Shown piece by piece: positions 22,309 to 33,349 of a DNA stretch of 64,000 nt (within the stretch, counting starts at the first letter, position 1; the number at the start of each line of letters is the position of its first letter). The stretch is from Gnetum montanum. Its lineage: Eukaryota > Streptophyta > Gnetopsida > Gnetales > Gnetaceae. The notes beneath the pieces were generated by a model that had not been told where the DNA came from, did not search any database, and saw only the letters and a program-made list of their open reading frames with translations. The translations under genes and the position numbers were made by a program. Location: contig MNCI01023527.1 of the NCBI GenBank assembly GCA_015680685.1, positions 5,863 to 69,862 on the forward strand, read 5' to 3'.

Positions 22309-23146
22309 TGATGAGTGGTGAGGTACCCCTACACTCAACCATACGAAACGAGCGTAGCACATGCGATCCGGTCGAACTCCACAGACTAAATGCCTACACG
22401 CCCCATGGAACACTTGGGGTTAATCATTTGTTGTCTTTCTAGACTTACTTGTGTTTGTCATGGTGTATGGTTAAGTAAGTATGAGGTATATGATTTTTAT
22501 AGTCTTTTCTGGTTTTATCTCCTATGTTATCGAGATGAAGGGTTGAGAAACTAGCTAACACTAACTAATGACCTAAGTCTAAATTAACTAGCGTCAGCAT
22601 CCGTTCCCACTTACCGTACATACCCTGAACTATGCAACTACGGCTATCAAATGCTAATCGTTACTGGGATCACCACGCGTAATGCACGTGCTCGAAGTGG
22701 TCGTACTGAGGCACTTAACTAGGAGGAAAGGGTGAGAGAATCTAATCGCGATGAGCAGCCGATTCCTTGATTAGCCGTACACACCCGTAAATGCTCGTAA
22801 TCAAGTCGTACTCATGCTGCACTACTGCAGGTAATAAATAACAGGTAGGAAATAACATGCAATAAATAACAGGTAATAAATCCTATTCCATGCATTACAA
22901 GGTTTATCCACAAAGCTCATCTTTATTGCCGTACACAACTTGTGTTCAGGTACAAAGCTTCTCGAATAAAGATTCGTTCACCACATGGAAAATATTCTAT
23001 CTCTGGAGTGATCAATCTGCTAGAGTTTCCCTATTTTAAGCCTAGGATGAGAAAGAAGGGGAGTGTTGCCTCTTATTTATAGATTTGGCGGCAGACCACG
23101 ATATCACGTACGTGATATTGCGGCTTGTGCATAGCGTGTCTCATCA
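22309..23146 (-). repeat. 3' LTR of element B (838 bp)
   Basis: Matches 27158-28018 throughout. It has a TATA box (reverse complement of TTATTTATAG, about 23076-23085) and one GATATCACGTACGTGATAT palindromic block; the right LTR has two. Confidence 0.9.
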
Positions 23147-24900
23147 TACCCCCATGACTGAATGAAAAATCATCCTCGAGTTCCTTACCATAAGATCGGG
23201 AAGGTATGGAATTATTGAGGGTAATGGAACTAATGGGATGACATGTGAATGGATCATCATTACAAGACTTGACAAAAATTGNCTAAGTGTTTTCTCCAAG
23301 TCCAATCCATTATTGTATGATCACCATCTGCACACACAATACAATCATATATTAGCAAGGGTAAATGAATCAGCATGTAATTAATACCTTGCTTCAGTGT
23401 AGGTTCATTAGCTAGGTTGTTGTATGGCTGATATGGATTGGGAGATATATTACTGATGACTACTAAAGGTGTAGGGGTTAGGAAGAAAATCAAAAATTTC
23501 AGGGCTAGGAGAAAATCGAAAAAAGTGGGCCTCGTACCCCCATGACTAATCACGAACCTCCGATAGTGTTAGAATGGAGAAAGAAAAGGAATAAGAAAGA
23601 TAGATAAAAAGGGACAACTGAAAACATCAGTGAAATGGATGTCAATATGGTAATGAACAAAACAAAATTAATTACAAAATGTTAAGGGAAAGAAGTTAAT
23701 TGATGCACCAAATAGGAATGTCAGTGGGTCCTCCCCAAAGCAGGCTCATGCCCTTAGTGCCCTGACAAACCCACATTCAAAGAGTCCATAGGCTTCAGGA
23801 ATGTTATTTAGAACAAGAGTTAAATTCTTAACCGTAAGAATTTACCAAAAAAGAAAAAAATGCATCAACCAAAATGTACACTAATGATACAACTGGCAAT
23901 GAGGTGAATAATGGAGAGAAGGATGGAGAGAAGAGCATGGAATGGAATCTCAAGAAAAAGGTGGTGTACATCCCCTTGTGTGTGGCATGATTAATGTGAC
24001 TTAGCAAATCCCATTCAAAGTTCGGCCTCAACCAACCAGATCCAGTGACTTTGCATCAATGCATTTGGCTAAACCATCCACTTGGATAACAAGAATGCCT
24101 TCCCTAAGAGTCACCACCATTCCGATGAAACAAAGGAGAGAATGGGAAGCGAGAAGGGCCTTAGTTAGAGGGAACACTTTTGGTTCCATAACCAGTGCTT
24201 GTAGCCCAAGTTTCTTCGTCTAAGGGGTGTGCTTTGAATTCTCACTTAGTTTCTTTTTTTTTTTGTGTTTTGTGTTTTTATGCATGAGAACCACACCATG
24301 CAAAGACTTCTTATTTTTATTGTCCCAGCTTCTGATAATTGGGTAACATCGGAATGGTAAGAAAACTCAAGAAGAAAACATCCAAGCACCCAAGAGAATG
24401 GCCAACACAAAAGCATCAAGTTCCCTTGAAGTCACACCCTTTGCAATCCTTAAATCCTTCCTTAGTTTGAGAAATACCCAGTCACCGATTCATTTAAGTT
24501 CTTATTAGAAGGGGACTGTACATTTCCAAGCCGAGAGAGACCATAGAGACTAGTGGATGGATGGATGAAGTGGTCTCATTACCTGCTATATCAAAGAAAC
24601 ATACCTTAGTACCAACATTATTACTTAAAGGTAAAAACCAAACATTAGCAATCAATATGAAAATAATTCATACCATCATTCCAAAAACTTATTGGGTGAC
24701 AAACTTACAGGGTGGATCACACACACACACACACAAAATGGAAAACGGATAACGATGTTGTAAAATAAAAACTAGAAAAGTTAAAGAAAATTGTAAAACA
24801 AAAATGTGTAAGACAAAAACGTTGTAATATAAAAATCGAAAAGGAACTGAGGGCCCCATATGGTTAGCATAGGTGGCCATCTCCCCCATGACTAAGTGGA
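23147..24900 (-). other. Non-coding interior of element B
   Basis: No coding region supported. Blocks at 23714-23770 and 24080-24490 match element A. A (CA)n run of about 17 bases sits at 24718-24735. The single ambiguous base of the window is at 23282. Confidence 0.6.
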
Positions 24901-24911
24901 AAGGGAGAGAT

Positions 24912-25500
24912 CTAAAATAATGAGCGCCTGTTTGAATTTCTAAGAAGTGTCCAACTTCTCCCAATTGATGATCTTAGATTAAGGGGTGGAAGTTGGCGAT
25001 GCTCACATTCCAACGTATCTATGCCTTCGTTGTTGACATGGTTTTTCTCTTCAGTTCGTTCCATGCATATTTTGTTGCTCCTTCGAGTAGCTATCAACCA
25101 CGGGATGTCTACTACTGGTTGTGTGGTTGCTACATATAGGCATCTTTGTTGGAAAGTTTCAAGGGCACACCTGTTACATGGAGGCATTTCCTCCATGTCA
25201 TCACCCGATCAATCACTGTATGTGATGCATGGAACTTTCCTCTTCTTAATCTTTCCACAAATGTTTATCTTAGAGATTTCCAAGGAAAGATCGTGGATCC
25301 TAAGGCATGTGTCTACTGTACTTAGCCATGCCCTTCCCATTATAATTGGGAAGTCCCCTTCATTCTTGTGAACTTCAATCACTAGAAAATAAGCTGGGTA
25401 AGACCAACCACACATAGTGGTGATGATGTCCTCCACCAATCCCAAGGGAATGGTGATGAACTGGTCTACCAGCTCTAGTTGAATGTTGCTCTTCTTAAGT
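24912..25500 (-). pseudogene. Retropepsin C-terminal part of element B
   Basis: The minus strand reads LPQLKKSNIQLELVDQFI, then GLVEDIITTMCGW, YPAYFLVIEVHK and DFPIIMGRAWLSTVDT. The GLVEDI..., P..FLVI... and P.I.GRAWL order is the flap-to-C-terminal region of Ty3/gypsy aspartic proteases; the last matches the usual ILGRPWL. The frame then fades into unrecognised sequence (24912-25196) and no reverse transcriptase follows. It is the only pol-type remnant seen in the A-D family. Confidence 0.7.
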
Positions 25501-25773
25501 TGGGGTAGGTTCTAGGCGTGATACATCTCTCGTGAAATTAAGTTAACTCAAGAAGAGCCCTATGTGGTTTATTTTTGGCAATTTGTAAATAGATTAAGGG
25601 ACTCCCAAGGTCAGTTAGTTTCCTAGGAAGGTGGCCTACCTTGATCTAGTCAGTTACAGTATGCGTTAACATAATCGTATACGTTAAGTTCTGTTGGATT
25701 GAAGGGTGCTCTGACGTGTTAGATGGTGGAGGAGTGTACATGGGCTCAATCGCTTGTTGTTGTGAGAGTTTTT

Positions 25774-26830
25774 CTAGCTTTTGGTTCTGAAGAAAGGTCT
25801 TCTCTTTTTATAGTTGTCAGAACCAGCAGCGGGTTGAATATTTATAGCTCTCGTAGCATGACGTTGCTGCAGTTGAGGAGAAAGTTCCCCTTGCATTGTT
25901 GGAGTAGGAGATGTTATGGGAACTACTATTGGTGGAAGAGGTGTGGATGGATTAGGAGGATGGTGTGGATATGGAGTGTCTCTCGGAGGAGAAGGAGTCC
26001 TTCTGAAGTACTCTCGAACTTGGTAGTGATGGTTGAGGGTTGAGTGACTCATAGAGTCACTTGGAGAAATCGGCTGCTGCACATAATATCCATAAGGGTT
26101 AGGCTATTGGTAAGGGTATTGTTGTGTTGGTGGTGGCATCCCCCATGACTGTGGATATTTCCACTGCTGATGTTGTTCGATGGGCTATGGTGGAGTTCCA
26201 CTTGGATAATATGTTAGTGGGCTGTGGTGGAGTTCCTCTCTCTCGACTTTCCCGTCGAGGTCTCTCGTTTTGTCTACCTTTATCCTCTTCATTGTGTTCA
26301 TGATGGCTACGCCCAGATGTGGAAGGAGAGGGTGAGTGATGTGAAGAAGGGAAAGAAGAAGGGGAACCATTGCCATGATGATGTTTCTTGCCTTCTCTTT
26401 AGTTGCTATAGCCTCGATCGTGGTGACGATCTAAGTGCCTGTCCTTAGCATGAGTGGTTGTTCCCTCTGTGAACAGTTGGTGTTCATGGTCATCAGAACC
26501 AGGGATATGTATAGTTGATCGTAGGTTCTGATACCCAACCTTCTCATCATCGTTAGGAGGGGAAACATTGTTTGCTAAAGAACCTGTGATAAGGGGTTCC
26601 TCATCTCCTATTTCGCTAAGGACGTGCGGGGCTTTGCCCTTCAGAAAAGTATGTTGACTCTCCTGCCTTGAGTCCCTCATACATTGTAAAGGTGTGGGAT
26701 GGTAATCCCTCACGTCAAAATTTTCCACAACGTATTTAACATATAGTTTTGTCATGCCAATCTGTGCCAAAGCATGGAGAAGCATGTTTGGGACTGCACG
26801 GTCTGGGGGTAACATGATGTTACCTTGCAA
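25774..26830 (-). pseudogene. Gag remnant of element B
   Basis: A minus-strand frame (26399-26830) leads into a charged, Ser/His-rich segment (about 26185-26400; GRSHHEHNEEDKGR). Then comes a Pro/Tyr-rich part (25774-26082) with YVQQPISP at its start (just beyond the open frame), SPPRDTPYP and RRPFFR, aligning with the gag tails of A, C and D. The Athila-like capsid core seen in C was not found, so an internal part of gag appears deleted. Confidence 0.6.
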
Positions 26831-27138
26831 ATCTCTCTAGCACATCTGTTCGTCTTGATGGAAGATAAAAGTGGAGTTGGGAACATACTCATTGGGATGA
26901 GTATATTCCACCCTATATTGCTAAGGAATTGGTTGATTTAGGTTATGTGTTTTATGTTGCCGATTGTCTCTAGTATGATCCTTAGGTGGTGAGTTGCTCT
27001 TATGAGAAGAAGGAATTTTTATCGGTGTGCTAATTTACCATTATATAAATTTTTCTTTTGATTAACCCAAAGGTTTGTTAAGGCTCACAACGATGTGAAT
27101 GATATCCTTTATGTTCTATTCAGCGCACAAACACTTAG

Positions 27139-27156
27139 TCCCTAGCAACGGTGCCA
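27139..27156 (-). other. Primer-binding site of element B (tRNA-Asp type)
   Basis: On the element strand the 18 bases read TGGCACCGTTGCTAGGGA. TGGCGCCGTTGCCGGGGA is complementary to the 3' end of plant tRNA-Asp and is used by Athila-type elements. The three differences are all transitions and fall at CpG dinucleotides of the intact site. Confidence 0.8.
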
Positions 27157-27157
27157 A

Positions 27158-28018
27158 TGATGAGTGGCGAGGTACCCCTACACTCAACCATACAAAACAA
27201 GCCTAGCACGTGCGATCCGATCGAACTTCGCAAACTAAATGCCTACATGCCCCATGGAACACTTGGGGTTAATCATTCGTTGTCTTCCCAGACTTGTGTT
27301 TGTCACGGTGTATGGTTAAGTAAGTCTGAGGTATATGATTTTTATAGTCTTTTTTAGTTTTATCTCCTATGCTATCCAGATGAAGGGTTGAGAAACTAGC
27401 TAACACTAACTAATGACCTAAGTATAAATTAACTAGCATCAGCATCCATTCCCACTTACCGTACATACCCTGAACTATGCAACCGTGGCTACCAAATGCT
27501 AATCATTACTGGGATCACCACGTGTAATGCACGTGCTTGAAGTGATCGTACTGAGGCACTTAACTAGGAGGAAAGGATGAGAGAATCTAATCGCGATGAG
27601 CAGCCGATTCCTTGATTAGCCATACACATCCGTAAATGCTCGTAATCAAGTTGTACTCATGCCGCACTACTGCAGGTAATAAATAATAGGCAGGAAATAA
27701 CATGTAATAAATAACAGGTAATAAATCCTATTCCATGCACTTCAAGGTTTATTCACAAAGCTCGTCTTTATTGCTGTACACAACTTGCATTCAGGTACAA
27801 AGCTGCTTGAATAAATATCCGCTCACTTGGGGACTCCTACTGCAGGCACATGGAAAATATTCTATCTCTGGAGTGATCAATAGGATGAGAAATAAGGGGA
27901 GTGCCACCTTTTATTTATAGATTTGGTGGTGGACCGCGATATCGCGTACGCGACATCGCAGGGGACAACGCGATATCACATACGCGATATCATGGCTTGT
28001 GCATAGCGCGTCTCATCA
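27158..28018 (-). repeat. 5' LTR of element B (861 bp)
   Basis: Pairs with 22309-23146. The promoter end holds a TATA box (reverse complement of TTATTTATAG, about 27911-27920) and two palindromic blocks, CGCGATATCGCGTACGCGA at about 27936 and a second at about 27970. Confidence 0.9.
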
Positions 28019-28023
28019 GATGT
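28019..28023 (+). repeat. Target site duplication GATGT (right) of element B
   Basis: Exact repeat of 22304-22308. Confidence 0.85.
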
Positions 28024-28830
28024 CTTCCTACAACTTTCTTTGTCCTTTGAATTTTTCATTTCTTGTTCATGTTTCATCAAACTTCTGCAATCTTTATTGT
28101 CTTGATCCAAGTACTTAGCCTGCAATCATAACAATCACACAACCACAAAAACAACTTTGTTCTTCATTTTTATTAATGTTTTAACATACCAAAAGGTCCA
28201 CACTTAGAGAACTTCTCAAGATCACAATTGCTCAAGATGAGCACATAACTCAATTGGCCTCACAAGGAAAAGTCTCTCTCATTTTAAAGCTCTCTCAACT
28301 CTTTCATATAATTTGATAGCAAGGCATTGATCTTAGAGGACTTTACAAACTTTTATAGTCTTCGAGTAATCATTCATCTTCCTTGAATTTGCTTGCTTTT
28401 TAAAAGAATTAAAATTTCACAAACTATGAGTGAATACAACTTATAGGCCCTTACATTCCCCAAATTGTGACTCATACCCTATCACATTGGTAAAATGTAT
28501 AGAATTTTGGTCATTGTTTCTTTGGTTGAGTATAGCTACATGTAGCTTGTAACCCTAGACTATAGCTCCCTACAAATCATAGTGCCTCATAGTCCTAAAT
28601 TGTAGGTCATTGTAATTTGTAATGGCTCACAAACTACAGCTAATTGCAACCCACAATGGGCTCATTATTGCTTGCCCTATATAGAAAAAACACTCAAGCA
28701 ACTTTAAAAGAACATTCAAACACAAATCCATGACTCCTATGATTTTGAGATACACAAAGGATATCAAATATATCAAATAGGTAGGTTAATGTTCTTATCA
28801 CCTTAAGCCTTTTCCACATTTTATATCGAA
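28024..28830 (-). repeat. Probable continuation of the split copia LTR
   Basis: The sequence resumes the copia LTR after the element B insertion, and its first bases continue the GATGTCTT words of the left side. The outer LTR edge is not defined, because the partner LTR is missing. Confidence 0.4.
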
Positions 28831-30400
28831 ATCTTGTTTCTCCACTAGTTGTATAAATTCTTTAGACTTGCTAAGGATACAAGCATTTGCACCATCTTAT
28901 TATTTTCATCCACCATGGCAATTTCCAATAGAGTTTCCTCAAGGCCATTTTCTTGAAGCTGAAATCTTATCTGAAGCTTTCATATATTGGATTTTGACAC
29001 ATTTAGTACTTGGCTTTCAAGGAATGAGATGCATATTTTTGCCTTTGTCATGGCTATATAAAAAGCATGCTACTAATTCTTTGAAGCCACTCTTAAATTT
29101 CCGAAATTATTCACCATCCTACTTTGATGCCATGTGAAGTTTCTAGGATCTTTGAAGAGTAAACTTGCAGCTAAATAAGATAGGAAAATGGAACTCATAA
29201 TGACGATCTTATGATCATCATGTGATGACTATTTAAAATGTGTGAGAGATAAACCATTATAACTATACCAAAAAGTTACTAACACAACCTAATAATTACT
29301 AATTAAAATAATTAATTTAACCAATTCTTTTACCACCCTAAAAGTGATACACTGCGATGTTCTGATACATTTACAATGATAAGAATAATAGGATGAAATG
29401 AAATAAGAAAAATGAAATGAAGAGTTTGAATATCTTTAATCTTTTATACCCCAAAGGGTAGGCTTTTCATGATTGGTTGTAAGGATGAATATCTAAAAAG
29501 ATATTCCAAAATCATTAGGCTTTTTCTTTAAACTCTCTCTTCATTGATATGATTACTCTAAAATTTTTTGAATATTATTATTCATTTTCGTGGAGCCAAC
29601 ACTCCTTCAACAATACTTTTACTTCAACAAGCTTAGTAGTTCATGTATGCTCTCATTGGCATTATGTCATTTATTTATTTTCTTAAAATCATTGGAATAT
29701 ATTGACTTACAAGTTTAATTTAACAATGAAATGTTAACCTAGTAGTAAGACTCTTGATTTGAAAGCTATACTAAGTTATATATCTTGAGCTATACTTATA
29801 TTACGATTATTTCGAGTTCCAACAACCCCTTGCAAATTTGATTTATGCTTGAAATATAATTATATTTTGTTTAAATTCTTTTTCCTACTACTAGTAATGA
29901 AAGGGAAAGTTTACAAACTCAAAATAATTTAATCAATATAATACTTAAAAAGTACTAAAATACAACACAATAATGCTTTAAATGTAATTCAAATAACTTT
30001 GTTTGCGGATCCTTAATGTTATAAACATTGAGGTAACCTTTTGAAACAAGATTCATTAGCAAATTTTACCTGTAAGTTTACCAAGATATTGCGTTGACGG
30101 TGAGTCCTAAAGTACACATATTCAAAGTTTCTCTTAAGACAATGCTTTGCCAAGCCATCTACCAAAAAAAGGTAAGTGTTACTTCAGTATTCCATTTCTA
30201 AAATCTAATATAGCTAACTTCAATATTCAAAAAGCTATGCCTCAAACTACAAATTACTCATTTTTTTTTTGTTGTTGAGATAGTATACACTTGAAGATAA
30301 CAAACGGTGCAAAAAATGTACATTGCGGAAAAGGATAATTAAATGAAAATTCCTCTTTCAAACGAGTCTGAATGATTCACCCATGGCGGTATAGGTTTCA
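28831..30400. other. AT-rich intergenic DNA, nothing recognised
   Basis: The plus-strand frame at 28868-29137 (89 codons) has no domain I recognise, and its antisense reading is equally unremarkable. The rest is low-complexity AT-rich DNA. Confidence 0.45.
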
Positions 30401-32900
30401 GTGGCACAGCTTGACATTGACATTTTACGAGTATGGTACAACATTTGTTAATCAATTCGATATGCTCAACTTTCCAGTGTTTCGGAGAACCGTGGCCGAG
30501 GAAGGGAAAGAAATGCTGTCAGATAGTCATGAATTGACGTATTTGTGAGATTGGACTCCCAGGAATCCGGCCTAAACTAAATGCAGAGCAAACTCCCTGC
30601 AGCAATTGCCATTGGAATTGCTGAAGAGCAGGAAGCAATTGCAGTTTTCGTGTGTATCTATATTTTAAATCCCTGTTTCAGTTCGCTGAGACATGAAAGA
30701 AACACAGCAGGATCATCATTGGCATGATTGCAGCATTCGAAATTCATCAGTGTAGCAACAGCAGAATCGGTGCCAGTCCCCTTTTCCGCCATTGATGGCG
30801 ACAGATTACGCTCCAAGGTGACGGCACAGAGCCGAACATAAACCTTACCACTGCTGCAATAATAAATAAAGTATGGGGCACATCGTTTTCCTACCGAAAA
30901 TTTCCTAACCCACAAAACAAATACCGCTGCCGTTACGAGGCAGGCATCCGATGGATCTCAGAATCTCTCTCTGATTTTCAACGAATGTTTTTGTGGGGAC
31001 GTCTTTCCGTTTTTTCGTGAATTCCAAAGAAAAATGCAGCAGCGCGGTCCCTCATTCCAACGATCCACTGAACGCCATTCAAGGTTTAGGAGCATTTTTC
31101 AAAGGAATCAGGCTGTCGTGTAATCACAGGCATTCACAGCTGAAATTACAGAGATCAAATTGCACTCCAGATGAGGCCATAATAATAATGAGAAGGGGTA
31201 ACTTTAATTTATAATGTTTAATCGGATTTAATGGCGTCTCTGGCTTATGTGATGATGGAGCAGCACAGACATGAAGGCAAGCAGTTGGACACGTTGCAGA
31301 AGCATCTGCAGGCAGCGCCGTTGCGGCGACAAATCATGTAAAAGCATGGCAAAAGCGAGAGATGATGATAGAAAGAAAAAGAAAACACCTCCGAATTTAA
31401 CTAATGGAGATAGTGTGGCAGGCAGCCAGAGTTTTCTTTGTTGGTTTGTTTTCTTTTTTGCTTGGGTTTCGATTGATGACTAAAGACTGCGGCTGCCGTT
31501 TTAGGCGACCAGTGCCCGAGCTACGCATGGAAGCCTCTCAGAGCTCAGGTGTCGCCACCGACTCCCCTCGAACCAGACGCTGATGCTGTCTTCTGTAAAA
31601 CAATTCTGACGCTGCATTTGCATTTTAATCCTCATTTTAATTCTGACGCTACTGCTGCTTATGGATTCTTGGTTTGGCGATTCTGGGTTCTTCTGGTTTT
31701 TTCCTTTTCCTTCTCTGTTCGAAATCCGTGTGCGTTGTTGCTTCATTTTCATTATTGTGGTTGTGGGTTTGGTTTTCTTAGTTTTGGCACAAAATGTGGT
31801 TGCATGTTGCATTTTAATTTGACGATGATGCAGTTTTGCATTTGGGTTCTGGTTTTGGATGTTTGGATTTATGTTTTAATTGTTAAAAGAGGCGGAGTAG
31901 CAGTGGAGCAGCTGGAGTTTGTGTTTTTGTGCGTGGGGCTTTAAATTTCTCATGGATATGGAAGCAACGTGCCCGAAAATGGAGACTGTGGGGTTGAGAT
32001 TAATTTGGAGGAGAGATTTGTGGGCCTCGTGGACGTCCGTCATAGGCTCCCGGCTTTGCTCCACGCTGGCGGGTGCTGTGATAGAGAGAGAAACAAAAAC
32101 AAAATAACCCGCAATCCACAATGCATCCAATTCCGCCGAACTCCTGCTTCTTGGTTGTTTTCTTTCAATTCTACTCAAAGATGACATATTTTCCGAAATC
32201 ATGTCTACAGTTTACAGTCTTACTCTGTGTTGTGCTGTCCATCCTGATTGGATTGGCTCTTCTTGCCTGCGGGATGAATTTTTGGAAAACGGTCTTTTAG
32301 TTTTTGGTTTCTTATCACAGGGTTTTCCTGCTCGATGATTGAAGGTCAAAAGCTGGGTTGGATTGGATTGCAGATTTTTTTAGGGTTTTTCACTGGCTCG
32401 TCATGCTCATCGTCATGATCGTCATCAGCAGCTGCTGCTTGGTTTTCAAGGGAGATCAGAGAGTGAATAGGGGAAGGAGGCTGCTACTGCTGTTGTTCCG
32501 GATGCTGTGGGTTTTGGTTTATTTTTAGCCACTGTGGACTTTGACCCACCCTGTGTGTTGCTGTAGCTTCCAGTCTCTTCCACACTTTTTTTTCCCTATG
32601 TGCTCACACTGCAATGACTGCATCATCGTTTTTTCTGTACCAGTAACGGTGCTGTGCTATCTGTGCTTGCCTGTTTGCCTAGTAAGCCCTAGCTCCATGT
32701 CCTTGTTATAAAAAATAAAAAATAAAAAATAAAAAAAACCCTATTCTCTGTTGTGATGGGCCTTTTCTTGAAATAGAACACTGGTGTGTGCCTGCCCTTC
32801 TTCCATGGTAATGGGTTTTGGCTGCTGCTGTGACTTGGTCGTTTTGGGCAATATTCTGAGCTTGCCTCGTCATCATCATCATCGTCGCTCGCACCCTAAA
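30401..32900 (+). other. Low-copy upstream region of the ABI3-type gene
   Basis: Base composition becomes more balanced and retroelement signatures stop here. Open frames at 30658-30915 (-), 31549-31944 (+) and 31876-32202 (-) show no recognisable domain. A (TAAAAAA)-type run lies at 32705-32738, and trinucleotide ATC/CAT repeats at 32872-32886. This stretch would include the promoter, but no single regulatory element here can be proved from sequence alone. Confidence 0.4.
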
Positions 32901-32917
32901 CAAGCAACGAAACCGCC

Positions 32918-32924
32918 TTATAAG
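32918..32924 (+). promoter_or_regulatory. Candidate TATA element of the ABI3-type gene
   Basis: TTATAAG lies about 25 bp upstream of a CT-rich tract. From about 32950 to the proposed start codon at 33350 there is no ATG, which fits a transcription start in the CT tract and a 400-nt leader. This is a prediction from spacing only. Confidence 0.4.
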
Positions 32925-32940
32925 CGATACCACTCCACTG

Positions 32941-33349
32941 CTCTCTCTCTCTCTTTTTCTTGGCTGATAAACCCAGCCACTTTCTCACTCTTCTCTCTCT
33001 CTCTCTCCTCTATTTCTCTGCTCTGCGTCTACTTTGTCACAACCCAAACAGCTATAATCTTTTTCCCAGTTCTGGGTCTGCGAGTTTTCCCGAGCAGAAA
33101 CTGAACTCGGAGAGCCATTTATTGTTCCGGGCGGCATTTCTGCGCCGAGCTTCTTCTTCTTCTTCTTCTGCAATTCTGCAGCATCCATAGACCACTAAAT
33201 CTTTTGTGGGTCGGGACCCTCTCATTTTGGGTCGCCGAGCAGTCGAGGAGGGAGACCTCGGCGACTCTGCAAAACAAAATCTTGTTAATTCACCATTTGC
33301 AGTTTGTGTGCAGAATAATAAAATCTCCAGTTTCCAGTTTCCAATCATA
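32941..33349 (+). promoter_or_regulatory. CT-rich 5' leader without upstream ATG
   Basis: Contains a long (CT)n microsatellite (about 32941-32954 and 32987-33008) and a (CTT)n run near 33150-33170. Polypyrimidine leaders are common near plant transcription starts. The first ATG after about 32950 is the gene's start codon. Confidence 0.5.

Larger units (their letters stand above)
22309..28018 (-). mobile_element. Element B: complete gag-type LTR retrotransposon without pol
   Basis: Two LTRs (22309-23146 and 27158-28018) both start TGATGAGTGG and end CTCATCA on the plus strand, giving perfect 7-bp terminal inverted repeats TGATGAG/CTCATCA. The duplication GATGT flanks them. The minus-strand orientation follows from the primer-binding site beside the right LTR. 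The 4.0 kb interior has decayed gag segments and a protease end but no reverse transcriptase or integrase. It is inserted in the copia LTR. Confidence 0.9.

Noticed and set aside
28868-29137. 89-codon plus-strand frame, considered as an antisense copia pol fragment
   Set aside because: Neither strand gave a recognisable copia motif in order.
30658-30915. 85-codon minus-strand frame
   Set aside because: Balanced composition caught attention, but no family resemblance or supporting context was found.
31549-32202. Overlapping frames of 131 (+) and 108 (-) codons upstream of the ABI3-type gene
   Set aside because: No recognisable domain, no splice or codon-use support. They lie in the probable promoter region.
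33206-33349. Upstream extension of the ABI3-type frame by 48 codons
   Set aside because: It opens with GTG, not ATG. The first ATG in the frame, and in the whole leader after about 32950, is at 33350.
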